DNA from: an uncultured Prevotellaceae bacterium
GTDB lineage: Bacteria; Bacteroidota; Bacteroidia; Bacteroidales; Bacteroidaceae
NCBI GenBank assembly: GCA_947167515.1
Contig: CAMVIM010000001.1
Location: forward strand, 1 to 64,000
Direction of reading: 5' to 3'
Length of the DNA: 64,000 bases
The notes beneath the pieces are model-generated. The model had not been told where the DNA came from. It was given only the letters and a program-made list of their open reading frames with translations, and made no database searches. Numbering within the stretch: position 1 is the stretch's first letter; the number at the start of each line of letters is the position of its first letter. Positions 48,878 through 60,700 of the stretch are shown here, piece by piece. The position numbers and the translations under genes were made by a program.

Positions 48878-51502
48878 ATGAAAAAATACATCATTATTCC
48901 AGTCTTGAGCCTCTTCCTGCTCCCTTCTATGGCCCAGCGGAAAGTAAGCCTTGACGAAGGCTGGAAATTCCATCGTGGCGATGTGGTCAATGCCGAAGCT
49001 GCCGACTACGACGATACCCGTTGGCGCACCCTCACCGTGCCTCACGACTTCAGCATGGAGTCGGCCTTTATTCCAAGTAACGAACGCCTTCATAGTGTGG
49101 GTTGGTCTGACGTGCAGGTGGGTCCCTTCTCTCGTGTCAATCTGGGGGATAGAGATACGGGACAGACGGTGGGTGGAACGGGCTGGTATCGCAAAACCTT
49201 CTCCTTGCCCATTCACGGAAATGCTCAACTCGAAACCTTTCTCTCCCAGACTTTAGTGAACCTCCGTTTCGATGGTGTCTATAATCAGGCCGAAGTGTGG
49301 ATCAATGGTGTGAAGGCGGCGGTTAATGTCTATGGCTACATGCCTTTCATCATCAATCTCAACAAGATATTGGAAAATCCTGCCCATCGGCTTGCTTCCC
49401 ACGAGCATGAAGTGATAGTGGCTGTCAAGGCTGTCAACGAAGGTCAAAACTCCCGCTGGTATGCAGGTAGTGGCATCTTTCGACACGTCTGGCTCGAAAC
49501 CACCAATAAGATTCATCTTGACGAGTGGGACACCTATGTGGATGGCTCCGAACTCATCTATAAGGGGAAGGAAGCCAACGTGAAAGTTTTTGCCAAGGTG
49601 TTCAATGAGAACGACCGTTCAGCTTCTTCTCAGTTCTGCGTCGATGTGATGGATGCCGATGGAAACGTCGTTTCCCATCAGGAGATGGACTTGACGCTCG
49701 GAGCCAACACACCACAAGGCACCGATGTGGCAACCGAACTGACGGTCAAAGCACCCATCCTCTGGTCACTGGAGAACCCCTACCGCTACACGGCAAAAGT
49801 GTCTGTCCAGCAGTCGGGAGAAGAAAAGGATGCACTCTACATTCCCTTCGGCATTCGCACCATCCGCTTCTCAGCCGCAGAAGGCTTCCTGCTCAACGGC
49901 AAGCCGACCAAACTCTATGGCGGCTGTGTACACCATGATAATGGACTTTTGGGAGCCGCTGGCATAGACCGTGCTGAAATACGCAAGGTGCAGCTTTTGA
50001 AAGCGCAAGGCTACAATGCCGTTCGGTGTAGCCACAATCTGCCCACAGAGGCTTTCCTTAACGCTTGCGACAGCCTCGGCATGCTCGTCATCGACGAGGT
50101 GTTCGACCAGTGGGAAGAAGCCAAGCGTCCCGATGACTACAGCCAATATTTCGCTCGCGACCATAAAAAAGACATGGCACTTATGGTGCGCCGCGACCGC
50201 AACCACCCCAGTGTCATCATGTGGAGTATCGGTAACGAGATTGCCCAGCGAGCCGATGTGCCCCGTGGCAAGGAAATAGCCCTCGAACTGAACTTGGCGG
50301 CGAACGAGCACGACCATACCCGTCCCACCACTATGGCGGTCAACTCCTTCTGGGATCGTCCTGGCTACACTTGGGAGAAAGACTCTCCACGTGCATTTGA
50401 AAACATTGAGATAGCGGGCTACAACTATGAGTGGCGGCACTACGAGGCCGATCACGACTCTTTCCCCGACCGCATCATCTACGGCTCAGAGTCCTTCCCA
50501 AAAGAGATGGCTGAGAATTGGAACCTCGTTGAAAAGCATCCCTACATCCTCGGCGACTTCGTCTGGACAGCCATCGACTATGTGGGCGAATCAGGACTTG
50601 CCCACGTATTCGAGCGTTCCGATAAAGAATGGATTCAGTTCCTCTCATGGCCATGGTTTAATGCTTGGTGTGGCGACCTCGACCTCGCAGGCGACAAGAA
50701 GCCTCAGAGCTATTACCGCGACGTGCTATGGAAACGTGCTCCTCTCGCTATGGCCGTTCGTCCCTCCCTTCCCGATGGCGAGTACGAACACGTTGAAGCA
50801 TGGGGGTGGACTGCCGAAGAAAACCACTGGAACTGGAAAGACCATGCTTTTGCCTATGCTCATGCTCCAGAGGAGCCTTACCTGCCCATCGAACTTCGTC
50901 CCGAAAACTACCAGACAACGAATGTGGTGGGGCATATCAAGCACAACCCTAAGGCACATCGCAGTGACTCTCTCCTTGTCCATGTGTATAGCCGTGAACC
51001 GATGGTGCAGTTGCTCATCAACGACTCCATCGTGGGAGAGGATGCAACCGATCCAAAGACCTACACGGCCACATTCACCGTGGCTTACGAACCTGGCTCT
51101 CTGAAGGCCAAGACCATTCCACAGACCAAGAAGGGGACGGAAGCCACGCTGGAGTTCATCACAGCCCTTGCGCCTGCTAGGATTACGCTCAAGGCAGACC
51201 GCACCAGCATATCAGCCTCCCACAACGACCTCTCCTATATTAATATATGTATAGAAGATGAAGAGGGCCACCCCTGTCCAACCGCCGAGATACCTTTGGA
51301 CATCACCGTGTCAGGTAAGGCCAACGTAGTGGCAGGCACTGGACATCCCTACGACATGCACTCCTTCCGCAGTTTGCATCCCACTACGTTCCGTGGAAAG
51401 GCACTCGCCATCGTGCAGCCACAAGACGAAGCCGGTCTTGTCACCCTCACCGTGAAAGGCAAAGGCTTGGAGGAGGCGCAGATTACCATAGAGATGAAAT
51501 AG
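48878..51502 (+). CDS. Glycoside hydrolase family 2 (beta-galactosidase type)
   Basis: Exported enzyme of 874 residues (signal peptide about 1-19, ...LLPSMAQ). GH2 domain order: sugar-binding jelly roll (about 25-200, with GWKFHRGD, TVPHDF and GGTGWYRKTF), immunoglobulin-like sandwich (about 205-320), TIM barrel (about 325-610) and further C-terminal sandwiches. The acid/base is E454 (SIGNEI) and the nucleophile E538 (YGSES). Beta-galactosidase is the likeliest activity, with galacturonidase or glucuronidase possible. With the PL11 and GH51 enzymes nearby, galactan side chains of pectin are a sensible substrate (inference). No promoter box is seen in the 99-bp gap upstream. It converges with the DUF362 gene, with only 9 bp between. 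Confidence 0.9.
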   Translation: MKKYIIIPVLSLFLLPSMAQRKVSLDEGWKFHRGDVVNAEAADYDDTRWRTLTVPHDFSMESAFIPSNERLHSVGWSDVQVGPFSRVNLGDRDTGQTVGGTGWYRKTFSLPIHGNAQLETFLSQTLVNLRFDGVYNQAEVWINGVKAAVNVYGYMPFIINLNKILENPAHRLASHEHEVIVAVKAVNEGQNSRWYAGSGIFRHVWLETTNKIHLDEWDTYVDGSELIYKGKEANVKVFAKVFNENDRSASSQFCVDVMDADGNVVSHQEMDLTLGANTPQGTDVATELTVKAPILWSLENPYRYTAKVSVQQSGEEKDALYIPFGIRTIRFSAAEGFLLNGKPTKLYGGCVHHDNGLLGAAGIDRAEIRKVQLLKAQGYNAVRCSHNLPTEAFLNACDSLGMLVIDEVFDQWEEAKRPDDYSQYFARDHKKDMALMVRRDRNHPSVIMWSIGNEIAQRADVPRGKEIALELNLAANEHDHTRPTTMAVNSFWDRPGYTWEKDSPRAFENIEIAGYNYEWRHYEADHDSFPDRIIYGSESFPKEMAENWNLVEKHPYILGDFVWTAIDYVGESGLAHVFERSDKEWIQFLSWPWFNAWCGDLDLAGDKKPQSYYRDVLWKRAPLAMAVRPSLPDGEYEHVEAWGWTAEENHWNWKDHAFAYAHAPEEPYLPIELRPENYQTTNVVGHIKHNPKAHRSDSLLVHVYSREPMVQLLINDSIVGEDATDPKTYTATFTVAYEPGSLKAKTIPQTKKGTEATLEFITALAPARITLKADRTSISASHNDLSYINICIEDEEGHPCPTAEIPLDITVSGKANVVAGTGHPYDMHSFRSLHPTTFRGKALAIVQPQDEAGLVTLTVKGKGLEEAQITIEMK

Positions 51503-51511
51503 GGGGATGCC

Positions 51512-52465
51512 TTATTTGTCGAGGCTCACCAACTTGTAGTTTGTAGTGCCCATGCCAATTTTCTCTCCCCATTCCACGATGTGAATGCCGTGCTGCTTTT
51601 CGATGCGCTTCTTGAGAGGGTCGGGGTTGTTCTTGTCATCCTTCTTTACCTTGTAGATGAGGTCGTAGGCAGCGCGGTCGCATGCGATGGGGTCTGTGGA
51701 GGCCACGATGCCGATGTCCTCAATTTCTGGGGCATGTGGATGTGCATCACAATCGCAGTCGATAGAGATGTTGTTCAGCACGTTGATGTAAACGATGTTG
51801 CCCTTGCCGAACCAGTTGGCCACAGCCTGTGCTGCCGCAGCCATGCTCTCGAGGAAGGCATCTTGTGGTTGGGTGTGCTGCCAGCAGTCTGGTGTCTTGT
51901 CTGTCACACCATGCGAGTGGATGTAAGCCTTGCCGGCTGTCGACGCGAAGCCGATAGACTGGTTCTTTAGCACACCTCCAAAGCCGCCCATCATGTGGCC
52001 CTTGAAGTGGGCCAAGTTAATGCAGAAGTCGTAGTTGCCAAGGTGTTCGCCCACGATGTCATACTTAATCCAAGTCTTGTCCTGCACGGGGATGCGTAAG
52101 TCACCATACTCGTCCATCATATCGACGGCAAAGATACTGTCGAAACCATGTTCATGGATGGTCTCCCAATGCTTGGCCTTGTCCTGACGGCTCCCACCAT
52201 AGGCGGTACAACACTCCACAATGGTGCCGTTCACTTGATCTACGAGGTCGCGGATGAGCGTGGGCTTCAGGTAATTGTTTCCACCGCTCTCGCCTGTACT
52301 GATTTTTACGGCTACACGTCCGTGTGCAGGCACACCGAGTGCATCATAGATTCTCACTAACGACTTAGGCGTAATCTCTTTCGTGAAGTACACCTTGGCT
52401 TGCTGGGCCTGTGCGCTACAAAGGGCTATAACACCTAGCATTATCGAAAGAATGAGTTTTTTCAT
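51512..52465 (-). CDS. Exported DUF362 protein
   Basis: DUF362 protein of 317 residues with a signal peptide (about 1-21, LILSIMLGVIALCSAQA), so it lies in the periplasm or outside. The DUF362 part spans almost the whole mature protein: VAVKISTGESGGNNYLKP, FCINLAHFKGHMMGGFGGVLKN and IGIVASTDPIACDRAAYDLI. Many DUF362 proteins carry a ferredoxin domain; this one has none, only a local CDCDAHPH motif. The function is not known. I chose ATG 52465, which opens the signal peptide. It lies downstream of GH51 on the same strand, separated by an inverted repeat. Confidence 0.85.
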   Translation of the reverse strand: MKKLILSIMLGVIALCSAQAQQAKVYFTKEITPKSLVRIYDALGVPAHGRVAVKISTGESGGNNYLKPTLIRDLVDQVNGTIVECCTAYGGSRQDKAKHWETIHEHGFDSIFAVDMMDEYGDLRIPVQDKTWIKYDIVGEHLGNYDFCINLAHFKGHMMGGFGGVLKNQSIGFASTAGKAYIHSHGVTDKTPDCWQHTQPQDAFLESMAAAAQAVANWFGKGNIVYINVLNNISIDCDCDAHPHAPEIEDIGIVASTDPIACDRAAYDLIYKVKKDDKNNPDPLKKRIEKQHGIHIVEWGEKIGMGTTNYKLVSLDK

Positions 52466-52488
52466 CTTGTGTTTGAGTTTGTTAAAGG

Positions 52489-52551
52489 CGAACACGAATC
52501 TTCCGAATCTTCACGAAGTCCATTCGTGTTTGTTCGAGAGATTCGTGTTCG
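52489..52551. repeat. Inverted repeat between GH51 and DUF362 genes
   Basis: cgaacacgaatc (52489-52500) and gattcgtgttcg (52540-52551) are perfect inverted copies; attcgtgttt and acgaatc-like copies also lie between them. It resembles the attcgtg-type repeat between pflB and pflA. Confidence 0.6.
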
Positions 52552-52565
52552 TCTTCGAGGTTTGA

Positions 52566-54569
52566 TTATTTCTTTATCTTATATATATAGAATGTACGTG
52601 CGGGAACGCTCACGCTCTGCTGTGGTGCGTTCACGGTGAGTGAGTTCGTCTTGGGGGCAATCTTCTCAGGCTCGTCCAGCGTGTTCTCGGCTGTGAGGTT
52701 GTCGCTGTGGAATGTGATGAGTTGTGCCTCATGGCTGCCTTTCATGCCCTTCAGATTGAGAGTCACATCCTGAGCCTTGTCTCCTGTGTTCACTACCTTC
52801 ACGATGACTTCGTTCGTGCTCTTGTCGAAAACAGCCGAAGCGAAGAGACCGTCTTGGTCAGGATTACCAGCCACAGCCTTGCCGTTCATGGTGAGGGTCA
52901 GTTGGTTGGTACCCTTGTTCAGCGAGTAGAGCTGCTGCACGTAGTAAGCGCAGGAGTTGAACTTGCGCAGGTTGTCGTACCAGATGGCATCTGGACGCCA
53001 TTGCCAGCCTTCCACATGAGCGAAGAGGGGTGCATACGTCGCCATCTCCACCACATCGGCATTGCGCTCCAGGCCAGTCATGAAGGCAGCCTCCATCAAG
53101 GCAGCGTTGAAGTGGTTCCACTTCTTGCCAGCACCATGACAAGCATATTCGCCTGCAAACACCTTCGGACCCTTGCGTGGGTAGCTGTCGTAACGGTTGG
53201 CACCACAGTTGCCCCAACGCTGCTTGGCATCAGGTGTGCCGAGGAACCACGCCTCGTTTCTGTAGTAGTGCTCATCCACGAGGTCAGCACCAATCTTGCG
53301 CATCTCTGGCCACAGATATTCAAATTCCTTGCCTTCGGAGTCAGGACCACTTGTGCCCACAATCTTGATGTTGGGGTACTTCTTACGCACCTGCTCCACG
53401 AAAGGCTTGAGGTTCTCAGGATAGATGGCACCCCATTGCTCGTTACCGATGCCCACATATTTGAGGTTGAATGGAGCAGGGTGTCCCATGTCAGCACGCA
53501 GCTTTGCCCACATGTTCTTGGTTGGGTCGCCATTGGCAAACTCGATGAGGTCAAGCACATCGTCGATGTAAGGCTGCAACTGGTCAACAGGCACGTGTGC
53601 GTCGCTGCGGTTCGATCCGTTCTGGAACTCGCATGAAAGACCCACACTCACCACGGGAAGTGGTTCTGCACCAATTTCTTCGGAGAGTTGGAAGTACTCG
53701 AAGAAGCCGAGTCCGTAGCTCTGGTAGTAGTCGGGGAAATAACGATGTGTGAACGTGTAGTGCCAGCGATTCTCGTTCAGCGGACGGTTCTCTACAGGAC
53801 CCACAGAGTTCTTCCATTGGTAGCGAGTGGCCAAGTCGGTACCCTCCACGATGCAACCGCCGGGGAAACGGAACACACCCGGATGCAGCTGCTCCAAGCT
53901 CTCTGCCAAGTCCTTTCGCATGCCGTTCTCATGTCCCTTGTATGTGTTCACAGGGAAGAGGCTTACGTGCTCCACGTCTGTGGTCACCTTCGAGTCGCCC
54001 CACACGCGCAGGTGTGCCTTGGCAAACGTATTCTTTGGCTTAATGATGGCGGTGTACTTTTTCCACTCCTTGCCGCTCACCTCCACGCCAGCGTTGCCCA
54101 GCTTCTGGTCGTCACTCATCGTGGCATTATCGACGATGTCCACCCACAGTTTGGCTGTTCCACCATCTGGCACACGTGCCCAAACAGAGAAGCGATACTC
54201 CTCGCCGCCTTTCACACCCATGCCAAAGAAGCCGTGGTTCTCAATCATCGTGTGCTTGTCGCGGTGTCCCGACGGAGCCAAACGCACATAATGAGGATTC
54301 TTGTTGAATGGACCATCATCCTTCAAGGTCACCTTGCCTGAGATGTCCCACCCTGCAAAGTGGTTGGGGAACTCAAACGAACGGTTCTTCACCAGTTCGC
54401 CATACAGACCGCCGTCGGCGGCATAGTTGATGTCCTCAAAGAAGATGCCATACATCGTCTTGGAAATGGGACCGCCCACCTTAGAGGTGTTCACATCCAA
54501 CGTGTGTGTCTGTGCCATCATGCCGCCAGCCATCGCCAAAGCGGCACACATCGAAATGATTTTCTTCAT
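52566..54569 (-). CDS. Alpha-L-arabinofuranosidase, GH51
   Basis: Exported enzyme of 667 residues (signal peptide about 1-19). Cleaves terminal alpha-L-arabinofuranose from arabinan, arabinoxylan or pectin side chains. After a carbohydrate-binding-like insert (about 70-205; FAGWDISGKVTLKDDGP), the GH51 barrel has RFPGGCIVEG, the acid/base E377 in VGIGNEQWG, and the nucleophile E474 in FAGEYACH, followed by the C-terminal sandwich with ...SVSVPARTFYIYKI. Promoter at 54617-54647. The gene follows the 2361-residue secreted protein on the same strand but has its own promoter after a terminator. Confidence 0.95.
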   Translation of the reverse strand: MKKIISMCAALAMAGGMMAQTHTLDVNTSKVGGPISKTMYGIFFEDINYAADGGLYGELVKNRSFEFPNHFAGWDISGKVTLKDDGPFNKNPHYVRLAPSGHRDKHTMIENHGFFGMGVKGGEEYRFSVWARVPDGGTAKLWVDIVDNATMSDDQKLGNAGVEVSGKEWKKYTAIIKPKNTFAKAHLRVWGDSKVTTDVEHVSLFPVNTYKGHENGMRKDLAESLEQLHPGVFRFPGGCIVEGTDLATRYQWKNSVGPVENRPLNENRWHYTFTHRYFPDYYQSYGLGFFEYFQLSEEIGAEPLPVVSVGLSCEFQNGSNRSDAHVPVDQLQPYIDDVLDLIEFANGDPTKNMWAKLRADMGHPAPFNLKYVGIGNEQWGAIYPENLKPFVEQVRKKYPNIKIVGTSGPDSEGKEFEYLWPEMRKIGADLVDEHYYRNEAWFLGTPDAKQRWGNCGANRYDSYPRKGPKVFAGEYACHGAGKKWNHFNAALMEAAFMTGLERNADVVEMATYAPLFAHVEGWQWRPDAIWYDNLRKFNSCAYYVQQLYSLNKGTNQLTLTMNGKAVAGNPDQDGLFASAVFDKSTNEVIVKVVNTGDKAQDVTLNLKGMKGSHEAQLITFHSDNLTAENTLDEPEKIAPKTNSLTVNAPQQSVSVPARTFYIYKIKK

Positions 54570-54616
54570 AAGTCAGTAAAGTATTGTGGTTAAAAACATT
54601 TTCGGTTTATGGAGTG

Positions 54617-54647
54617 CAAAGGTAATGAAAAAAAATGGAATATGCAA
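54617..54647 (-). promoter_or_regulatory. Promoter of the GH51 gene
   Basis: TTG at 54647-54645, 20 bp, TACCTTTG at 54624-54617 on the minus strand. It starts just beyond the upstream terminator. Confidence 0.65.
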
Positions 54648-54655
54648 TAGTTCAT

Positions 54656-54693
54656 AAAAAAATCCTTCGAGCCAGTCAGCCCGAAGGATTTTT
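54656..54693 (-). terminator. Terminator of the 2361-residue protein gene
   Basis: aaaaaaatccttcg pairs with cgaaggattttt around a 12-nt loop; on the minus strand seven T end the structure, 39 nt after the stop. Confidence 0.85.
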
Positions 54694-54731
54694 CTCTATT
54701 TGATGAACGCCGGGGCGTTCGTGTCGGTTTT

Positions 54732-57700
54732 TTACTTCAGTTCCACACCAGTAGTGGAGAACTTCTTGCCGTTGCGGTAGATGAAGATCTTGCCGTTCTC
54801 CATGTACTTGCGACCGTTCTTCATGGTCTTGCCACCAGCGGCAATGCCGTCGATGCCAGTATATGCGTCGCCAAACCAGAAGTCAACCTCTACAAGGACA
54901 GCCTTCTCGTCGTTGGCAATGGCCCAGTAAGTCTTCACAATCTTATCGCCTACACCTGCAATGTTGTAGCAATCGTAGGTCTTGCCATCTGTGTACTTGC
55001 AGCATGCAGGTACATCTGTCGTGCCAGTATGCGTGGCAAAGTTACCGTTTGCATCACGCCATCCGTCAAATCCGGCAAAAGCAACCACAAACGATTCGTC
55101 AGAAGGGTTGTAGCCATAGACTTTGGCCTCGTCAAGTGAAGTGAGATTCAGTTCTGTTAGGATAGTCTGCACTTCATCATCGGTCAACTCAACCTTTTGC
55201 TCAGCATAGTTGCTAGTAAAAGTGTTGTCGTAGATGACATCCTTCTGAACCTTTACATCAGAAATGGCGAGTTCAAGAGCAGGTGCCTCCACGAAGGTCA
55301 CTTTGAAGTTGTAGAAGACAGTCTTATCGTTGGCTACCAGTGCCCAGTGAGCAGTCACCTCGTCACCAGCGGCAGCAGAGCCCATATCGCAAATTTCGTA
55401 AGTCTGACCTTCTGTCCACTGAGCCTGCGACATCTTCACGCAAACGAATGAATTATCGCCCCAGACTTGTGCATAGCCTTCCTTGTTGAACCAGCCGTCG
55501 TATTCGCCTTCTCCATTGCTGATTTTGTCAGAGAGAGTGCCGTCGGCTTCTACCATGCGGAGCATGTCCCAAGTCACGCTTTCTGCACCGAGGAACTCAA
55601 GACCTTCTGTGAAGTCCATGACCTCAGTCTGAGCAGTGTAGCCCTGACCGACTATACGCTCAATGGCAATCTCGATGGTCTTCTCGGTAGGCTCTGCATA
55701 TTCTGCGATACCCCAGATGTAGTTGCCGTTGTTGGCCTTCTTGTCACCATAGCATGGAGAGTTAACTGCATTACCGTCGCTGGTGTTCGTGCCGAGGAAG
55801 CCGTTCTTGCCTGTGATGGTGTAGCCACCTTCCACAGTTGCAATAGCCCAACCGTAAGCATCTGCTGTAGCAGCCATAGTCCAGTTGTCGCTACCTTGGT
55901 AGTTCACATACTCTGAGCCATTAAAGATGGCGTAAGTGCCGCCTTCCTGAGCCACGAATGTGACAGGTGTGCCTTCCTCTGCAGCCACAATCTTGATGCC
56001 TTCTGTCGAAACGCTCAGTTCGAATGGACTGGCCTCGTCTGAGGTCTTAAGAGTGAGTGTGTACTGCTTCTCTGGGTCTGGAGTAGTTGCCTGAGGTGCA
56101 AATCCAGCAACAGCATCGTTGAGGGTTTGTGTGGCAGCCTCAACAACAGCCTTGGATTCAGCAGCGTTGTAAGCATCCTGAGCAGTAGCAATAGCAGTGG
56201 TGAGAGGTTCGATTTCAGATGCGGGATACTGGAAGAGACCATCACCTACACCGTAGGTAGCCTTCTTAGCCTCAGCAGCCTCGATGGCTTTCTTCAGTTC
56301 GATGAGTGCGAGTTCGATGCCTGGCACCTTTTCCAGTGTCACGTTGTCCACGAAGAGGTGAGGAGCAGCACCAGAACCGCCATCGCCGATGAAACCAACA
56401 GAGATGTTACCTGTGGTCTCGGCATCAACAGTGAATGCTACCTCGTAGGTGTTCCATTCGCCAACAGTGAATGTCTTTGCATCAGAGAGGTATTCTGTAC
56501 CATCTTCTGCAATGAAACCAAAGAGATTCTTCGTCACGGCCCCCGTGTTGACACCGTTGTAAACAGTATAGGTGAACTTGTAGTCACCTGCGGGGAGAGT
56601 GGCTTCCTGAGTATACTGAGCAATACCTGCCCATACAGCGGAAAGACCAAGAGCAGAAGGACTTTCGCTGCCTTCAGGAGCAGCAGCAGGAGCAGCCACC
56701 TTGTTGTTCAACAAGTTCTCAGAACCGTAAGCGAACACACCACCTGTGAAGCCGGGGTCGCCAGCAGTCTGTTCTGCCACAGGAGTCCAGCCAGTCACAG
56801 GCTGCAAGCCAGTAATTTGGTCGCTACCTTCAGGAATGTTACGTGCATAACCCTGAGTGGTCACTGTTATCACATCCTCGGGATTCTCATCGAATGACCA
56901 GTTTGCGATTTCAGGAGCACCTGGGATGTACTCAATCACAAGAGTTGGAGCATTCTCGGAAGCCTTACCAGCGAGAGTAGCACTAGCATTATTTCCAGTC
57001 CACTGGAAGATGATGTAGCTTTGCTTGGCATCAACGATTGCCTGCACAGCTTCCGTCACATCCAGTTCACCAGTAAAGGTGTCCTTTCCCTTATAGTCTT
57101 TAATCTGAGTACGCTCACCATCATAAAGCAACACATCAGTCGTTTCCTTATATGCAGCCAATGCCTCATAATCTATCTGAGTACCAGCATTCAGATAATA
57201 AACAATGTTGCTGCGTTCGGTGCCTACACGACCACGTGTTATAGTTTGCCAAGTAAGGGTGGCCTTAGTGATAGTGGCACCATTGGGCAGGTTGGTCTCG
57301 AACTCGGCATAAGCAGCACCATTCCATTTATCAGATGCTGTACTTGTTGCGTCGTTGTTATAGTACTCTGCTTCGCTGTCCACGGTGTTAGGCTTATTGC
57401 CGTCACCAGTCTTATTTGCACCCCAAGATGCACTTGCCGTGTGTACAAGTGTAGCGGCAATCGTTGGAGTAGGCTCAACAGAAGTTTTCTTGAATGCAGC
57501 AGTAACAGTGACAGCTTCACCTGGCATGATGAAGGTCCAGTTGGTCTGATGCTCAGGATCTGGAATCAGTGTCACTTCGGAATTGTCGGAATTCTTCGTC
57601 ACGCTAACACTCTCCACCTCATAACCCTCATCGGGACCGAGTGAGAGGGTCACCACCTCATCTTCGGCAGCATCAGACGAAATGCAGATCTTGCCGCCTT

Positions 57701-60700
57701 CCACGAGGTAAGCACCTGGTTCCTCAGATGGCGTAGCTCCAGCAACCGTAATATCGTACTCAACCTTCTTGAAGGTGAAGCCCACATTCACGTTGCCAGC
57801 AGGCATGGTGAAGGTAGCTGACAGCACGCCTTCGTTCTCGGTGGATTCTCCATCAAACTCAACTTTCTGGCCTTCGCCATAAGTCAAGCTGACTTCGTCC
57901 ACCATGAAGCCATCATTTGGAGTAACCGTGACAGTCACAGTAGCACCTTCTGCAGCCTCTTCCACATCAGTTGCCACTGTACCGTTCTCGGTCTCAGCGA
58001 TCGTGATGGTGTAGAGAGTCGGAGTTTCTTCTGCAAGCTTGGTAAGCTTTGCAGCTGAAATAGCAGCGGAAGAACCCCAGGCAACCTTAATCACGTTGAG
58101 GTGAACATATTCAACATTCTCAACCTGCTTGAACTTGTCGAGGTCAATAGTCCAAGTCTTGTTATTGATACTGAAATAAGACTTGCTAGAGCCCTGATTC
58201 AGTTCTATAAAGGTCTTTGGATTCTCTTGACCTACGGTATTGAGCATGATACGAATAGCACCAGACTCAACATCCAATGCAAGACTCTTATATTCAGACA
58301 AATCAGCGAAACTCTGTCCTAAAACATTGCCATTTCCATACAAAGCAACGCCTTCAGCCTTCGCTTCTACATCGCCAATAGCGTAATCGCAAGCAGCTTC
58401 TTCTATAGTGATTTCTGCTGTACCATCAGCTGCAGACCAGTCATGGAACATTTCCTTTGTCAAGTCAGAAACAATGTACTCAGGAGCCTTAGTGAAGGTT
58501 GCGCTGACTGTAACATTAGCAGCAGGCATCGTGAAGGTTGTGCCTTCCTGTGTTGTTGGCTCTTCGCCTTCTGCAGTGTATTTGATAGCCTTAAGTTCAA
58601 AGCCTTCAGCAGGGGTTGCAGTAACAGAAACAGGAGCGCCAGCCACTGACTTGGTCAATGTAGCCTCAACCGTACCGTTCTCGATACCTTCGGCAACAGA
58701 GATTGTGTACCATGTAGGCTCATAAGGTTTAACTGTGGAGAGTTTCATCTCCTGGATGATGCCAGGACCACCAGATGTCTTGATGGCGTTGAGGTGTACG
58801 AAGCCCCAGACAGCCTTGATGGCAGCGAGGTCATAGATGAATGTGCCGTCTTCGCTCTTCTTGATGTACTTCTCTACGTCATCTGCGTTGTCAGGAATTT
58901 TGACGTGATCCTGACCGTCAGCAGTCTTGCGGTTGAATTGCAGGCGTGGTGTGCCTTGTGGAGCAGCGATAGTCAGGTAATCCCACTCAGACAGGTCGGC
59001 ATACTTAGTATGTGTAACTGTTGAAGTTCCATAAACCATGTCGGTCGAAGTGCTGAGATTGTAGTCGCAACCAGTCGGAGTGTCCGATGTCTTCTGTGCT
59101 TCAGCATCAACACCGTCCCAATCGAAGAACATGGCCTGCGTCAGGTCTGCAATCACAGGCTCTGGCCCAGGCTCAACATACTCTGCGATGGTCCAGACAC
59201 CATGGTTGGCAGCTGTCTTGTTTGCATAAACGGCAGAACCTTCGTCCGCGTTGTCAAGACCGAAGAGACCCTTCTCGCCTTGGATGGTGAAGCCACCTTC
59301 CACGATGTTGAAGTTCACCTTGTATGCCTCAGCAATGTCGGTTGTGGTGCTCAGAGTCCAGTTGTTGCCTGTTGTCTTGAAGATGTACTCACCATCCTTG
59401 TTGGAGAGAACGAAACCGCCCTCGACGGCAGTGAAATATACAGTGGCATCGGCCTTCACCTTTATGGCTTCTGTCTCGATGCTCAGGTTGCCTGTAGCCG
59501 TTGTGTTGGCGATGGTGTATGCCTTCTCTGGATTGGGAGCGGTTATCTGAGGAGCGAAAGTGCTGACGAAAGTGCTGAGTGTTTCAGTAGCAGTTTCAAC
59601 GGCTTCAGCAGACTCTGCAGCAGTGTAGGCAGTCTGAGCAGCAGCGATGGCGTCGTTCAGAGGTGCAATCTCGCTTGCAGCATAGGTGAAGAGTGTCTCA
59701 CCAATGGTGTATGTGTCGGCCTGAGCCTGAGCAGCATTGATAGCCTTCTGTAGTTCAGGAAGTGCAAAATCAAGATGAGAGATAGTCTCTAACGTTAGGT
59801 TGCTCACGAAGAGGGCAGGCGTGTTGCCCACACCATAGTTGTTCGAACCGGTGCCATAGCCCAGACTGATGGTGATAGGAGCAGCCTCTTCAACGGGGAA
59901 GGCGATAGTGTGAGTGGTCCATGCACTCTTGCCATTCATCCATTCAGTGCTCTCGTCTGTATAGACATTCTCTCCTACAGTGACCGTGAAGCGGTTCTCG
60001 TAGGCGGCACTGGTTGTTGTGGCGTTGGTGTTCTCCACATCAAAAGTCAGTTTGTAGTAACCTGCTGGCAGGTTGGCTGTAGTCTGCGTGAAGGCAGCAT
60101 AGTTGGTCTGCCAGCGGCACTCCAAACCAGCAGCGTACTCAGTGGCGGGATGGGTCTCGTCAACGGTGGCAGCGGGATGTTCTCCGCGCACTTGATAGGT
60201 ACCGATGAGACCCATGCCGAGGTCATAGAACTGAGCAGAATTGACTTTCGTCCAGCCGAGGGGTTCAGCCTCGGGGTTGAACTCAGCGTTTACGATGGCT
60301 GTGCTTGGGTCAAATACAGCGGGAACTTCGAGTTGAACGAGGCGGAAGTTAGAGAATGACATCCAGTTGTACTGTTTAGTAGTCACGCCCTGCACACCGA
60401 TTTTCACGGTGCCTGCTTCTGCCACTTCGAACTCAACATACTGGTCGTTCCAACCGAAGTTGAATATACCTCCTGCTGCGCCGATGGAAGGAATTGTGGC
60501 TTGGGCATCGCCTGCGAAGAGGGTGAGGACCACGTCGCCTGATGCACGGCCAATGGCTGTGAGGATGTACCGGCCTGGTTCAAGCGTGATGTCTTGGGTG
60601 AGACTTACGTCCCAAGCGCTTTTACCCCAGTCGCCACCATCGAAATACTTGTGGGTGTCGTTGTCGGAGCCGTCAGTCCAAGGCTCATTGTTCAATATTG

